A stretch of DNA of 64,000 nucleotides from Treponema sp. (GCA_002749205.1 PDOP01000035.1:1-64000), one strand, 5' to 3'. Positions 1-9,601 are shown, counted from the first letter of the stretch. Program-made: numbers and translations. Notes: generated by a model not told the origin, from the sequence alone.

Positions 1-39
1 TATAATTCATTCTCCTATAATAATATATTTTTCACTTTG

Positions 40-99
40 GGGGTGAAATTTTCATTGGTTAATCTTAGGGGTGAAATTATCACAGGTTAAAGACAATTT
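40..99. repeat. Tandem-like direct repeats, possible mobile-element end
   Basis: Two near-identical copies of GGGGTGAAATTWTCA lie at about 40-54 and 68-82, followed by an 18-bp stretch (82-99, ACAGGTTAAAGACAATTT) that recurs exactly at 33261-33278. Repeated short motifs near an end are typical of some transposon termini, but no transposase is visible inside the window. The function is unknown. Confidence 0.4.
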
Positions 100-112
100 G
101 TTTCAATAGATA

Positions 113-141
113 TTGACTTGTTTTCTTTTTCATAGTATATT
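113..141 (+). promoter_or_regulatory. Sigma70-type promoter of the flavodoxin gene
   Basis: TTGACT at 113-118 and TATATT at 136-141 are separated by 17 bp. This gives a leader of about 50 nt ending in a strong GGAGG ribosome site before the ATG at 201. Confidence 0.6.
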
Positions 142-200
142 TTGTTGATGCTTGCGGTTATAAATTTCGCGGGCAATTAATTTGCCGGAAGGAGGAAACT

Positions 201-632
201 ATGGCAAAAATTACTTTAGTGTACTGGAGCGGTACAGGAAATACAGAAAGCATGGCTTTAGCTTTACAAAAAGGCATTGAAGCCGGTGGTGCAGAATTAG
301 ACTTTATAAATATCGAAACTGATTCTCTTGACAAAGATAAAATGCTTGCAAGTGATATAATTTGTTTTGGAAGCCCTGCCTGTGGTGTAGAGCAAATTAA
401 CGAAGACTATTTCGAGCCTCTAATGGACGAACTTGGCGATAAACTAAGCGGTAAAAAGCTGTTTTTATTCGGCTCTTTCGGACACGGAGACGGAGAGTTT
501 ATGCAAACATGGAGTTCTCAAGTAAAGGATTTCGGTGCGACACTCGTTGCAGAGCCTATTCTGGCACAAGATGCCCCTGAAGACGACATCTTAGATGAGC
601 TGACAGAAGCCGGTAAAAAACTCGCAAGTTAA
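201..632 (+). CDS. Short-chain flavodoxin
   Basis: A 143-residue flavodoxin. The N-terminus has the FMN phosphate-binding loop SGTGNT at residues 10-15, directly after the first beta strand. Later segments (GSPACG near 57, FGSFGHGDGEF near 91) correspond to the isoalloxazine-binding loops. The length is typical of short-chain flavodoxins, which carry one or two electrons between cytosolic redox enzymes and often replace ferredoxin under iron limitation. The gene stands alone with its own promoter, a GGAGG site just before ATG, and a downstream hairpin. The fold call is firm; the redox partner cannot be told from the sequence. Confidence 0.93.
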   Translation: MAKITLVYWSGTGNTESMALALQKGIEAGGAELDFINIETDSLDKDKMLASDIICFGSPACGVEQINEDYFEPLMDELGDKLSGKKLFLFGSFGHGDGEFMQTWSSQVKDFGATLVAEPILAQDAPEDDILDELTEAGKKLAS

Positions 633-663
633 TTTATCCAAAAACCTTAGAAGCATTGGCAAT

Positions 664-701
664 CTGATTAAATTCAAACATTCTTGTTTGAATTTAATCA
701 G
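664..701 (+). terminator. Hairpin after flavodoxin
   Basis: A perfect 17-bp stem (664-680 with 685-701) and a 4-nt loop lie 30 bp after the flavodoxin stop. The following T-tract is weak (CAAGTTTTAA), so termination is likely but not certain. It sits between convergent genes. Confidence 0.55.
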
Positions 702-784
702 CAAGTTTTAACACGTCAAAACACTGCATTCAGGCAATCCCTAACCGGAGTTTAAGAAATATCCGGCATAAATTTTATTCTAAG

Positions 785-1981
785 TTAATTTCTGAATGAG
801 TCAAAAAACTCGTCTGTATTAAATCCGTTTATTTTCGTCCCTTTTTTATAAAGACTCAAGATATTTTCTCGCCCTTCTTGGAGATGTTTTGAAGTAATGC
901 CGTGTGCTATGGAGCGATCAGCTTCCACGAATGCTGCAATATGATCGGATAGGCGGACGAGTTTTCCATCGGTTGGTTTAAATGCTTTTGCGGTGTATTT
1001 GTTTTCCAAATCGTTAAACTCTACTATTTGGGTCTTACCGTCAATTTCGCATCGGTTTTCAAATTCGTCTTGCACAAAATATTCAACTTCGGCTCGATAG
1101 AACGGATCAATCAGAGGAAGCAACTCCTCTCTGACAACTATGTCTTCTATTTCTTTCACAATATCCGGTAAGCCTTCTGTGGCTCGTTTAACAGGGGAAA
1201 TAATGTCTCGTGTTACCGCTTCCGGTAAATCATGAAAAAGCCCTGCAAAAAAATTGTTGTATTGACGATGCTCTGAAAAACCAAGTCGCCTGCTTATAAG
1301 ATGTGTCACTACTGCAACAAACAAAGAATGACCAAGAACCGATGTTGCAGGAATTCTCGGTGTTTGATTCCACCTCGCTTGAAATTTAAGTTTTTCAATT
1401 TCCAAAATAAAGGTATACGGCTCTTGCTCGGTAAACAGTAACTGAATGCCTTTTAAGTCCATAAAGTGTTTTATGTCATCCTGCAATCCTTTTTGTATTG
1501 CCCCTAAGCGTGCCGGCTCGTTTACCACTTTTAAAATTTCAAACTCACGAATTGTGGAATATTTATGTGCGGCTCGAAGCACTCGCCAAGTCAGGTCGTT
1601 TATATCCGGCTCTTCAAAAAGGTATCGGTTAAAGTCATTCAAAAGTAGTTCGTCGGAAATGACGCTTTTATATTGGTCGAAAACCCAACTGTTTAGCTTT
1701 TTATATTCTGCAGGAAATTTTTCACTTATCATTCTCTGAACAGGAGATTTTATGTCGGAAAGAACGATTTTTCTAAACAACTCAAAAACCGCACTGTCAA
1801 TAATTTTATTCCAATTTATTTTATTGCCTTGTTTTTCTTCGTACTTTCCAATTATAAAAGCCAAAAACACTTTTTCGGCGGCTTTATCCATTTCTATTAA
1901 ATCAACGGGACGCACCATATCAGTCCATCGTTGAATTGAAAATGCTTCAAATAATTTTAAGATTAATGTTTTGTTTACCAC
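785..1981 (-). CDS. HD-domain phosphohydrolase
   Basis: A 398-residue cytosolic protein with an HD metal-dependent hydrolase domain in the C-terminal half. Visible metal ligands are His218 (LGHSLF), the His250-Asp251 pair (LFHDLPE) and a late Asp near 346 (LSDHIAAF). The arrangement resembles YfbR-like 5'-nucleotidases, but the 200-residue N-terminal region is not one I recognise, so the substrate is unknown. It starts at GTG (1979-1981), with a weak AGG site inside the end of the preceding gene. It is the last gene of the minus-strand run that begins with cheW. Confidence 0.75.
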   Translation of the reverse strand: MVNKTLILKLFEAFSIQRWTDMVRPVDLIEMDKAAEKVFLAFIIGKYEEKQGNKINWNKIIDSAVFELFRKIVLSDIKSPVQRMISEKFPAEYKKLNSWVFDQYKSVISDELLLNDFNRYLFEEPDINDLTWRVLRAAHKYSTIREFEILKVVNEPARLGAIQKGLQDDIKHFMDLKGIQLLFTEQEPYTFILEIEKLKFQARWNQTPRIPATSVLGHSLFVAVVTHLISRRLGFSEHRQYNNFFAGLFHDLPEAVTRDIISPVKRATEGLPDIVKEIEDIVVREELLPLIDPFYRAEVEYFVQDEFENRCEIDGKTQIVEFNDLENKYTAKAFKPTDGKLVRLSDHIAAFVEADRSIAHGITSKHLQEGRENILSLYKKGTKINGFNTDEFFDSFRN

Positions 1982-1987
1982 TATTAT

Positions 1988-2803
1988 TTACCTGCCTTGT
2001 CTGTCTGCACGCCTTTTTTTGCTGTCTTTTTCCATCTTATCGTGCCATATTTCAGCTTTGCGTTTGACTTCCTCTGCTTCATTCCTTTCATTCAAAATGA
2101 GATGCAGTCGCCTCAATGCTTTCAAATAATTAATAGCACGCCTAAAATCCTCCGATGTACCGGAGCTTGTTGCCAATTCGTATTTTTCCCTGTACTGATC
2201 TGCGGCTTTTTGCAATAGCTTTTTTGTAAGCCTTAAATGTAATATTGCAACTTCATAATCGGGAGATTGCGGATTAAGCCCGTTTTCGGTAACATCTTTT
2301 AGGTCTAAAATATTTTTTGAAATGGTTGCATATCTTGCTAAAAGTTCAACAAACGACCATTTCCATTTTGTATTTTCTCCGTAAGCATTAGTTACAAGAT
2401 TTATTGCAAGTCCTAGTTTTCGCATTAAATAAAATCTTTGCTTTGGAGTCAAATTTTTTATATGCGACACTTGCTCGGCATAATCCGAAAACGGCACATC
2501 AACATAATCGGTTACAATTTCTTCCAACTGTATAATTGCTTTATACAATGCTTTTCGTGCTTCATTAAGCGAATCTTCGTTTTTGCGTTTTAAAATTTTT
2601 ATTGAAAGCCTTTGTTTTGCAAGATAAAGTGTTGCAAGATATATCATATCTTCAGCCAAAACCAAGCGCTTATAACCGGAACCTGAATCATCTTTTTTTA
2701 TCATTTTGCCCATTGTTTTTTCGCGTGCCAATATCGCCTTTATTTCATCTTGATAAGGTTGAAGCCTTTTAGTGTATAATTCTTTATCTATATCTGTCGC
2801 CAT
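1988..2803 (-). CDS. Conserved hypothetical, helical charged protein
   Basis: A 271-residue protein with no signal peptide or membrane segment and no motif I recognise. It is rich in Lys, Glu, Arg and Leu and looks almost entirely alpha-helical, with a very basic tail (KDSKKRRADRQGR). It lies between recN (25 bp) and the HD hydrolase (6 bp) on the same strand, so it is almost certainly co-transcribed. A GGAG site precedes its ATG. The helical character suggests a TPR-like or scaffold role, but no function is claimed. Confidence 0.7.
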   Translation of the reverse strand: MATDIDKELYTKRLQPYQDEIKAILAREKTMGKMIKKDDSGSGYKRLVLAEDMIYLATLYLAKQRLSIKILKRKNEDSLNEARKALYKAIIQLEEIVTDYVDVPFSDYAEQVSHIKNLTPKQRFYLMRKLGLAINLVTNAYGENTKWKWSFVELLARYATISKNILDLKDVTENGLNPQSPDYEVAILHLRLTKKLLQKAADQYREKYELATSSGTSEDFRRAINYLKALRRLHLILNERNEAEEVKRKAEIWHDKMEKDSKKRRADRQGR

Positions 2804-2828
2804 CTATAACTCCTCAAAATTTATTAAA

Positions 2829-4520
2829 CTACTTTTGAGCATATTTTGCCAACAATTCTTCAGCATGTGCTATTGAAGCCGAGCTGTCTTCATCACCCGA
2901 TAACATTCGAGCTATCTCTTCTACCCTAATTCTATCCTTAACTGTAAGAGCGAAAGTCTTTGTTTTATTGCCGTCAATACGCTTTTCTATCTTAATTTGA
3001 TTATCGGCATGTGATGCAATTACTGCAAGGTGTGTTACACATAAAATTTGCTTTTTTTCGGAAAGTTTTTTCATGTGCCCTGCTACACCCAATGCAACTT
3101 CTCCGCCAATTCCTGTATCAATTTCATCAAAAATCAAGGTGGATGCAGAATTATCCGTTACCAAAACTGTTTTTAAAGCAAGCATCACTCTTGAAAGCTC
3201 TCCACCTGAAGCAATTTTTACCAAAGGTTTTAAAGGCTCGCCCAAATTGGGACTGATTAAAAATTCTATATTGTCAAATCCGTAAGGGCCGGCTGTTTGC
3301 TTGCGGTCTTCTATTTGTTTACCCTTAACCTGAACCGCAAATTTAGTCTTTCCCATACCCAGATTTTTCAAAACGGCTTCCACTTTACCTTGCAATATCA
3401 ATGCGGCATCTAAGCGTTTTTGCGAAATATTCTTACCCCGTTTTAATATCTCCATTTCAAGCTCTGAAATCCTTTTTTCAAGCTCAACCTTGCTTGTTTC
3501 ACTTTTTGTCAATGTTTCAAATTCCTGCTCAGCCTTTTGTTTATATGCAAATATGTCTTTTATATTTGAGCCGTATTTTTTCTTTAGTTTAGAAATATAA
3601 GCCAGTCGCTCCTGAATTTCATCAAGCCTTTCAGGGTCAAATGTAAGCCTCGAAAGATAACTGCTTAATTCCCCTGCCACATCTTCTATTTCATAATAAG
3701 CACTTTCCAGCCTGTCATACAAAAGCTCCAACTTTTTATCCGAATCTTTTATAAATGCCAATTCTGAAACAGCTCGTTTCATCAATGAAGTAGCCCCACC
3801 GTTTTCTCCGACAAGCATGTCATCAGCCGATTGAAGAGACGCAAATAGCTTTTCGTAATCATCTAAACGTTTCGCTTCCAACTCCAATTCCTCATCTTCA
3901 CCTTCTTTTAAATTAGCCTTGTCTATTTCTTCAATTGCGTAATTTAAATAATCTGTGCGCTCTATTCTCTCTTTTTCGGAAATATTCAAACTCTCTATTT
4001 CTTTGCGTTTTGAAGTAAGCAGATTATAGCATGCAGTATATTCCTGCACTTCAGACTCAATACCCGCAAAACAGTCCAAAAGTTTTCTATGCTCGTTAAT
4101 TTTAAACAATGACTGATGATCATGTTGTCCGTGAAGGTCAACCAGATGAGAAGTAAACTCCTGTAACTCCGGTCTTGAAACGGGAACATTTTGAATCCAA
4201 GCACTGCTTCTGCCATTCTGTTTTACCAGCCTCCGCAACAACACCCTGCCTTCATCAACTTCAACACCATGCTCAAAAAGCCAGTCAAGTGCTGATTGAT
4301 TTTTTGGCGAAATAACAAAACTCCCCGACACAACCCCTTCAGAACTTCCTTCGCGTATAATATCCGATGAAACCTTTACACCCAGCAATATACTCAAAGC
4401 ACCTATGATAATGGATTTTCCGGCACCTGTCTCACCTGAAAGAACATTAAACCCTGCCTCAAAATCAACTGTTAAAGATTCAATTAAAGCAATATTTTTT
4501 ACTGACAAACTTTCAAGCAT
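2829..4520 (-). CDS. recN: DNA repair protein RecN
   Basis: A 563-residue SMC-like ATPase of double-strand-break repair. The Walker A motif GETGAGKS is at residues 29-36. A long coiled-coil region fills about 150-370. The ABC signature/Walker B part at the C-terminus reads ASGGELSR and LIFDEIDTGIGG. The length is normal for RecN (about 550). Its start overlaps the end of nadK by 8 bp, so translation is coupled. nadK-recN adjacency occurs in many bacteria and, from memory, in T. pallidum. Confidence 0.96.
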   Translation of the reverse strand: MLESLSVKNIALIESLTVDFEAGFNVLSGETGAGKSIIIGALSILLGVKVSSDIIREGSSEGVVSGSFVISPKNQSALDWLFEHGVEVDEGRVLLRRLVKQNGRSSAWIQNVPVSRPELQEFTSHLVDLHGQHDHQSLFKINEHRKLLDCFAGIESEVQEYTACYNLLTSKRKEIESLNISEKERIERTDYLNYAIEEIDKANLKEGEDEELELEAKRLDDYEKLFASLQSADDMLVGENGGATSLMKRAVSELAFIKDSDKKLELLYDRLESAYYEIEDVAGELSSYLSRLTFDPERLDEIQERLAYISKLKKKYGSNIKDIFAYKQKAEQEFETLTKSETSKVELEKRISELEMEILKRGKNISQKRLDAALILQGKVEAVLKNLGMGKTKFAVQVKGKQIEDRKQTAGPYGFDNIEFLISPNLGEPLKPLVKIASGGELSRVMLALKTVLVTDNSASTLIFDEIDTGIGGEVALGVAGHMKKLSEKKQILCVTHLAVIASHADNQIKIEKRIDGNKTKTFALTVKDRIRVEEIARMLSGDEDSSASIAHAEELLAKYAQK

Positions 4521-5379
4521 CTTTACAACCTCTATCTACTGTAAAACTTCCCGCCCAGCCCAATTTAGAGCGAAGCGCATTATAAAATGCAACAGGCGTA
4601 CAACCTATCAATGTAACCATATTTTTAGACTCACTTACAACTACTTCATCACCTTCCTGCAATTTAACAAGCTCTTGCCCGTCTACCGACAACACAATGT
4701 TTTTTTGCCTGTAAGGAAGAACCTTTACCCTCAGCTCACCTGAAGCCGGTAATACTACCGGACGATTTGACAAAGAAAATGCCGAAATCGGTGTCAACAC
4801 AAACGCAGACAAATTCGGGTCAAGAATAGGTCCACCTGATGCGGCAGAATATGCAGTAGAGCCGGTAGGAGTTGAAATTATAACTCCATCAGATTTATAA
4901 ACCCCGAAAGAAACAGAATTATAATGTATTTCCGTATTCACCAATTTGGCTATTCCACTACCTGATACAACAACATCATTTAAAGCCTCAAACCGACACA
5001 TATTTTCCCCATTTCGGATTACCGAAGCATCAAGAAGCATTCTGTTATGACTGTCATAAATACCGGACAAAAACTTTTCAATTTCGCTTTGCCAATCTTC
5101 GGGGCTGATATTTGCAATAAATCCAAACTGACCTAAATTAACAGGAAAAACAGGAATACTCCTAGGTGCGCAAAAGCGTGCCGTAAACAAAACAGTTCCA
5201 TCCCCGCCAAGGCTGACAGCAAAGCTATAGCTATCCTTTAAATCAAAAACCTGTTTCTTATCATCATAAGGGAACACATCGGAAGAATAACCACGTTTTG
5301 CTAAAAAAGCACTTATATCCTTAGCTAATTCATCTGATTGAGATTTATAAGTACTAATAACAATCAAAACTCTTTTCAT
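4513..5379 (-). CDS. nadK: NAD kinase
   Basis: A 288-residue ATP-NAD kinase, which makes NADP from NAD. The diagnostic GGDGT motif is at residues 58-62, and the second conserved region appears as DGVIISTPTGSTAYS followed by GGP near 165-185. The length matches the family. An AAGGAATT site precedes the ATG. It sits between a DegT-like aminotransferase (20 bp upstream) and recN (8-bp overlap). It is cytosolic and probably essential. Confidence 0.96.
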   Translation of the reverse strand: MKRVLIVISTYKSQSDELAKDISAFLAKRGYSSDVFPYDDKKQVFDLKDSYSFAVSLGGDGTVLFTARFCAPRSIPVFPVNLGQFGFIANISPEDWQSEIEKFLSGIYDSHNRMLLDASVIRNGENMCRFEALNDVVVSGSGIAKLVNTEIHYNSVSFGVYKSDGVIISTPTGSTAYSAASGGPILDPNLSAFVLTPISAFSLSNRPVVLPASGELRVKVLPYRQKNIVLSVDGQELVKLQEGDEVVVSESKNMVTLIGCTPVAFYNALRSKLGWAGSFTVDRGCKDA

Positions 5380-5399
5380 TTACCCTTCAATTCCTTAAA

Positions 5400-6458
5400 C
5401 TAAGGTAATGTTGACAAAATTCTTGCAACCATTTCCGCTTTTTTAGAGCCAAGACGAGGGTACAAAGGAAACAAAGCCGTTCTAAGCAACAAAGAATCTG
5501 CCGCAACACAGTTTTCAAGTTTTTCGCCCAAAAATTCCGCAATACTGCCTGAAAATGCCAAATCAACTTCAACCTGCTTTTTCTTTGCATACTTAACAAC
5601 ATCTTTAAAACCATGCGAAAGCACAACCGGAAAAGAATACACCGGATTTATAGCATTTTCATAAAACACAAAACCCTCGTGCTTACTGACCATCAAACTT
5701 TTTGAAAAAAGTTTGTTTAACTCGGCTCTGGACTCAATATTTTTTTTCATCTGCTTTAACTGAACCAGACCCAAAGCGGCATTTATATCAGGTAATCGAT
5801 CGGTAAAAGGCAAATCACCGCATACGCGCTTTAAAAGAATAGCATTGCGTCTTTCAGTCGCCATTAAAACAGCCCCGCCGCCGGCGGTTAAAATATCCTT
5901 TTCTTCCAAGCCCAATATTGAAAAAACACCAAAGGAGCCTGCTTTTTTTTCTTCTGTCGGCTCTCCGCTTTTCTCGTCTTTAAAAACAATTCCCGCACCT
6001 GCACTCTGCGATATATCTTCGATTACGGGTATCCCAAACGCCAAAATACTTTCCATATTGGGTAAATGTCCCAAAGCCTCATGAAGAACCAAAACACGCC
6101 CGCCGTTTTTAATGCCCTTTTCAATTTCTACGGGCGAAACAACAGCTGTTTTTGGATCAACATCCAATATCACAGGCGTATAGCCGTCTCTCAAAACTTG
6201 AACATACTGCCACGCCGGAGCCAAAGCCGAAAGCATAACACCGGCATTATCTGGTAAATCCAATATCTTTAACGCAGAGCTTAAAGCAATCGCAGGACTT
6301 CGTAAACTTACCGCACCGGAAACATTAAAAACTTCGCAAACTTTTTTTTCCAACGCCAAAGCAACATCACCCGGTCCGACTTTTTCTTCAACCATACAGG
6401 TTAAAACGGCGTTCATCTCCGATCGTCTAATTGTTGAACTATAAAGAGGAATACGCAT
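5400..6458 (-). CDS. DegT/DnrJ/EryC1-family aminotransferase-like protein
   Basis: A 352-residue PLP-fold type I protein of the sugar aminotransferase family. The pattern FGVFSILGLEEKDILTAGGG corresponds to the Schiff-base region of DegT proteins, with the Lys of EEKD aligning with the catalytic lysine. The active-site Asp region reads PVIEDISQSAGA. The sequence is divergent, and no other sugar-nucleotide gene is nearby, so the substrate is unknown; a non-canonical role is possible. It is two bases from cheW and 20 bp from nadK. As I recall, the T. pallidum equivalent at this position was annotated as SpsC-like. Confidence 0.8.
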   Translation of the reverse strand: MRIPLYSSTIRRSEMNAVLTCMVEEKVGPGDVALALEKKVCEVFNVSGAVSLRSPAIALSSALKILDLPDNAGVMLSALAPAWQYVQVLRDGYTPVILDVDPKTAVVSPVEIEKGIKNGGRVLVLHEALGHLPNMESILAFGIPVIEDISQSAGAGIVFKDEKSGEPTEEKKAGSFGVFSILGLEEKDILTAGGGAVLMATERRNAILLKRVCGDLPFTDRLPDINAALGLVQLKQMKKNIESRAELNKLFSKSLMVSKHEGFVFYENAINPVYSFPVVLSHGFKDVVKYAKKKQVEVDLAFSGSIAEFLGEKLENCVAADSLLLRTALFPLYPRLGSKKAEMVARILSTLP

Positions 6459-6459
6459 T

Positions 6460-6966
6460 TTATAAATTTCTTAACACATCCAATTCTTTTACATTGAACA
6501 ACTTATGAATATCGAGAATAATCAAATAGCCACTTTCATCTTTTCTAACAACACCGTTGATATATTCCGTACCAATACCGGTAATCATCTGTGGCGGCGG
6601 TTGAATTTCCTCATTGTGAACATCAACTACACGTGCAATTCTATCAATAACGACACCCAGCTTACTGCCATCAACATTCAGAATTAAAAAGCCCCCCATG
6701 AACTCATCACCTTCTTCCAACACAGGCCTTTTGATATGAAAGCGTTTATGTAAACTGATAACAGGAATAATCTCTCGGCGCAAATTAAATATTCCCTCAA
6801 CATAATGAGGCGCATTTGGAATCGGACGAACCCCCTGCACACGAACAATCTGGTCAACATCCATAATTTCCACGCCATAAAGCTCTTCGCCCAATTGAAA
6901 AGTAACCAACTTCAGCTTATTTTCAACAACTTCCACCTTTTTTTTTCTACTGGTAAATTCTGCCAT
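6460..6966 (-). CDS. cheW: Chemotaxis coupling protein CheW
   Basis: A 168-residue CheW with a short charged N-terminal extension (residues 1-17). The domain begins LVTFQLGEELYGVEI and continues with PNAPHYVEGIFNLR and IIPVISLHKRF, the standard CheW core that links methyl-accepting receptors to CheA. The extra DEFMGGFLIL segment and the conserved C-terminal IDRIARVVDV are also present. The start follows a GGAGG site. It heads the six-gene minus-strand run. Confidence 0.95.
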   Translation of the reverse strand: MAEFTSRKKKVEVVENKLKLVTFQLGEELYGVEIMDVDQIVRVQGVRPIPNAPHYVEGIFNLRREIIPVISLHKRFHIKRPVLEEGDEFMGGFLILNVDGSKLGVVIDRIARVVDVHNEEIQPPPQMITGIGTEYINGVVRKDESGYLIILDIHKLFNVKELDVLRNL

Positions 6967-7071
6967 TTTTCCTCCAAAACCTTATCCTTAATATTAACCC
7001 AAAATCAATAAATTTTCAAGACCGAAATCAAAATGAATTTAACAAAAATAACTCTATGCTTACGCCAACCC

Positions 7072-7188
7072 GACAGGCTCGCATAATCTTTTTGTCTTTT
7101 CTTAAAATAATTTTAAAAAGTGTCTAAAATTTAGCCGCTTTTTTCTTAAATCAAACATAATCGACAAAAAGGATAGACTTCGCCTGTC
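7072..7188 (-). repeat. Dispersed inverted repeat, family A, copy 1
   Basis: The left arm at 7072-7096 (ending CTTTTTGTC) pairs with the right arm at 7163-7188 (starting GACAAAAAGGATA, ending GCCTGTC). It has the same architecture as seven other intergenic copies in the window and is preceded by CGCCAACCC, as is copy 8. The 489-bp gap 6967-7455 holds copies 1 and 2 and no gene that I can support. Confidence 0.75.
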
Positions 7189-7312
7189 CATAACCTTGCA
7201 AACAGGTTTGTTATGCACGCCGGTATCCTGATAAACTTCCGGTATACACAAAAGGAAAGTTTTTATCAGAAAGACCTAACATACTGCCCTGAAAATTTAG
7301 CCTGATTTTGAA

Positions 7313-7416
7313 GCCGGACGGTATCCTTTTTTCCGATTATAATTTTAAGAATAGTTGGCTATTCTTAGACAACTATTATAATGCTTCAGTTAAAGGAAAA
7401 AAGATTTAAGTCCGGC
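7313..7416 (+). repeat. Dispersed inverted repeat, family A, copy 2
   Basis: The left arm GCCGGAC..TATCCTTTTTTCCG pairs with the right arm GGAAAAAAGATTTAAGTCCGGC. The inner part contains a second inverted pair (AATAGTTG..CAACTATT). The orientation is opposite to copy 1, which lies 125 bp away. Confidence 0.75.
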
Positions 7417-7455
7417 GAGGGTTAAAATGCAAAAGCGTAAGCGTTGCATAAATTT

Positions 7456-8370
7456 TTAATAACCTGCAGATTGATTCAAGTGCTTCAATTTTTTATTTGC
7501 AAAACTGCGCATTCGTGCATCTTCCGATTTTAAAAGCTTTTTATAATATGCTCTTGCATTCGTTTTATTTTCGATGTTTTCATAACAAGTTGCAATGTTT
7601 AAAATATTGGCTTCATCGAAGTTGTTTAAGTGTTCGCCTTTTAAACAGTAAAGAAGCGCCTTTTCATAATCCCCGCGAATAGTCAGGGCAGAGCCGAGAG
7701 TTTTATAACCCGAAAATTCTTTCGGATATAATTCAATTTGAGCTTTCCCGCATATTACAGCAGAGTGAAGAGTCTCTTTTGTTTTCGCCCCAAGCCACAA
7801 TCTATAGTATTTTTCCGATTTGCTTAAAACAATGTCTTTTATTTTAATAGGCGATATATACTCATTTTCCCAAACCCAATTTCGCTTCGGCTCTTTTGAT
7901 GCCCGCAAAATTTCGATTATTCTCTCGGCTTGCTTGGCGTAGTTTTCCGTTTTCCCCAATAAGTCAATCCTGTTAAAATACATATCCAAGCGATTAGGTG
8001 CCAATTCAAGACCTCTGTCCATGTACATAAAGGCTTCATTTATATAGTCCGCATCATATCTAAATCCGTTATTGATATAAGCTAAAACAGTGTCCTCTTT
8101 TTTGCCGACAAGAGAAAAACCGACATCGGTATCTTTGTTGTATAAATCCACAGACGTATTTTTGCTTCTTCCCTTACGGGTATAAAAGTTAAAATATGCA
8201 AAAAAAACTTCCGGGTTTTCAGGTGCGGCTTCTTGCCAAATTTTTAAGTGTTTTTTTGCTTCCGAAAAACGCTCTAATTTCATCAAGTACTCATATCTTT
8301 CTTTATAATCCTCGCAAAAAACTTGCATAGCCATTATCAACATGAAAAATATAGAGCATAATTTTTTCAT
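7456..8370 (-). CDS. Secreted TPR-like protein
   Basis: A 304-residue protein with a clear signal peptide (MKKLCSIFFMLIMAMQVFC, then EDYK), so it is periplasmic; the Cys at the end of the hydrophobic stretch could also make it a lipoprotein, though the lipobox is not classical. The mature part consists of tetratricopeptide-like helical repeats, for example ALLYCLKGEHLNNFDEANIL and AYYKKLLKSED. An AGGAG site lies upstream of the ATG. It follows htrA on the same strand by 31 bp, which suggests a shared transcript. The binding partner is unknown. Confidence 0.75.
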   Translation of the reverse strand: MKKLCSIFFMLIMAMQVFCEDYKERYEYLMKLERFSEAKKHLKIWQEAAPENPEVFFAYFNFYTRKGRSKNTSVDLYNKDTDVGFSLVGKKEDTVLAYINNGFRYDADYINEAFMYMDRGLELAPNRLDMYFNRIDLLGKTENYAKQAERIIEILRASKEPKRNWVWENEYISPIKIKDIVLSKSEKYYRLWLGAKTKETLHSAVICGKAQIELYPKEFSGYKTLGSALTIRGDYEKALLYCLKGEHLNNFDEANILNIATCYENIENKTNARAYYKKLLKSEDARMRSFANKKLKHLNQSAGY

Positions 8371-8401
8371 AAAAAAACATCTCCTAAAAAAACGGCCGTC
8401 C

Positions 8402-9601
8402 TCAACTACTCCTGTTTGAAAGCGATATAGTCAGCTCTATTTCTTTGTTGTTTCTCAAAATAGTTACTTTAACCACATCTTCGGGATTTTTATCCTCCAG
8501 CACCGAATAATAGTCGGATAAATTCTTAATTGAATAACCGTCAATGGCAACAATAATATCTCCACCGATGTAAAAAACAGAATCACTAAACCCATACCCG
8601 ACTCTAACGGCTTTATTCCCGCCTCTTAATCCTGCCATTTCAGCATAACTGCCCTTTTTGACTTTTGAAACCAAAAGCCCGTAGTTTATTTTTAACCCCG
8701 CATAATTTGCAATTGTATTATTTATCTGAACCAGTTCCGCATCTATTGTTCCTCTTCTAACCTTACCGTATTTTACCAATTGCGGAACAACTCTTTTCGC
8801 TGTACTGACAGGAACAGCAAATCCCAGACCTGCAGAGCTGCCCGAAGTTGAATAAATCATCGTATTGATACCTATCATCGCACCGTTTGAATCCAACAAA
8901 GGCCCGCCGGAATTACCCGGATTTATTGCAGAATCTGTTTGTATCATATTTTTTATAATAATCTTATTGCTGTTCATAATCGGTCTACCCAAGGCTGAAA
9001 CAATTCCAACCGTCAACGTTCTTTCAAGCCCGAAGGGGTTTCCTATCGCTAAAACCTTTTGCCCGACTTTCAAATCCGAAGAATCACCAAACACTATAGT
9101 TTGTAATTTCATATCTTTCGGCGGAGTAAATTTTAAAACAGCTAAGTCGTTTTCTTTATCCGTGCCTATAACTTGAGCCTCATACTGACTTCCATCGGAA
9201 AGCGAAACATAAATTTTAACCGCATCTGAAATAACATGTGTATTCGTTAAAACATATCCGCGCTCATCGATAATCGAGCCTGAGCCTGTAACTCCCTCCA
9301 TCGGAACAGGTTCTGAAAACCAATTGACCCCTAAAATTTCAGTTGAAATATTTACAACGGCTTGGTTGGTTTTTTCATAAACGCTTATATTTTGTTGCTC
9401 ATCTTGGGTATAAGTCCTTGCATTACTGACCAATAAAGGCATTTCAACTTCAGGTGTCAAACCTTTTGTATTTGCACTATGATCAATGCCGGATATTTTG
9501 TCCTGATATGAAAAATTTCTGCCCAAAAAGAAACTTCCAAATACCAACAGCCCCCCTAAAATGCACAAGCCTATAATTTTTTTTACACTCTCTCGATTCA
9601 T
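8402..9601 (-). CDS. htrA: HtrA/DegP-like periplasmic serine protease
   Basis: An S1C-family protease of about 399 residues, anchored by an N-terminal hydrophobic segment (IIGLCILGGLLVFGSFFLG). The triad is visible: His in TNTHVISDA, Asp in DLAVLKF, Ser in GNSGGPLL. One PDZ domain follows near the C-terminus (GGDIIVAIDGYSIKNLSDYY), making it DegS/HtrA-like with a single PDZ. It handles misfolded envelope proteins. The start is the ATG at 9601, where GGAGAG is 4-5 bases upstream; an earlier in-frame TTG would place that site inside the gene. It was probably transcribed together with the TPR gene downstream. Confidence 0.95.
   Translation of the reverse strand: MNRESVKKIIGLCILGGLLVFGSFFLGRNFSYQDKISGIDHSANTKGLTPEVEMPLLVSNARTYTQDEQQNISVYEKTNQAVVNISTEILGVNWFSEPVPMEGVTGSGSIIDERGYVLTNTHVISDAVKIYVSLSDGSQYEAQVIGTDKENDLAVLKFTPPKDMKLQTIVFGDSSDLKVGQKVLAIGNPFGLERTLTVGIVSALGRPIMNSNKIIIKNMIQTDSAINPGNSGGPLLDSNGAMIGINTMIYSTSGSSAGLGFAVPVSTAKRVVPQLVKYGKVRRGTIDAELVQINNTIANYAGLKINYGLLVSKVKKGSYAEMAGLRGGNKAVRVGYGFSDSVFYIGGDIIVAIDGYSIKNLSDYYSVLEDKNPEDVVKVTILRNNKEIELTISLSNRSS

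Noticed and set aside
4405..4743. Plus-strand frame over the recN-nadK junction
   Set aside because: It lies antisense to two well-supported genes and has no ribosome site or family features.
5387..5626. Alternative minus-strand frame inside the aminotransferase gene
   Set aside because: It is a different frame over the well-supported DegT-like C-terminus, with no signals of its own.
6967..7455. Decayed gene in the cheW-TPR gap
   Set aside because: No conserved protein fragment was found in any frame; two family A copies account for most of it.
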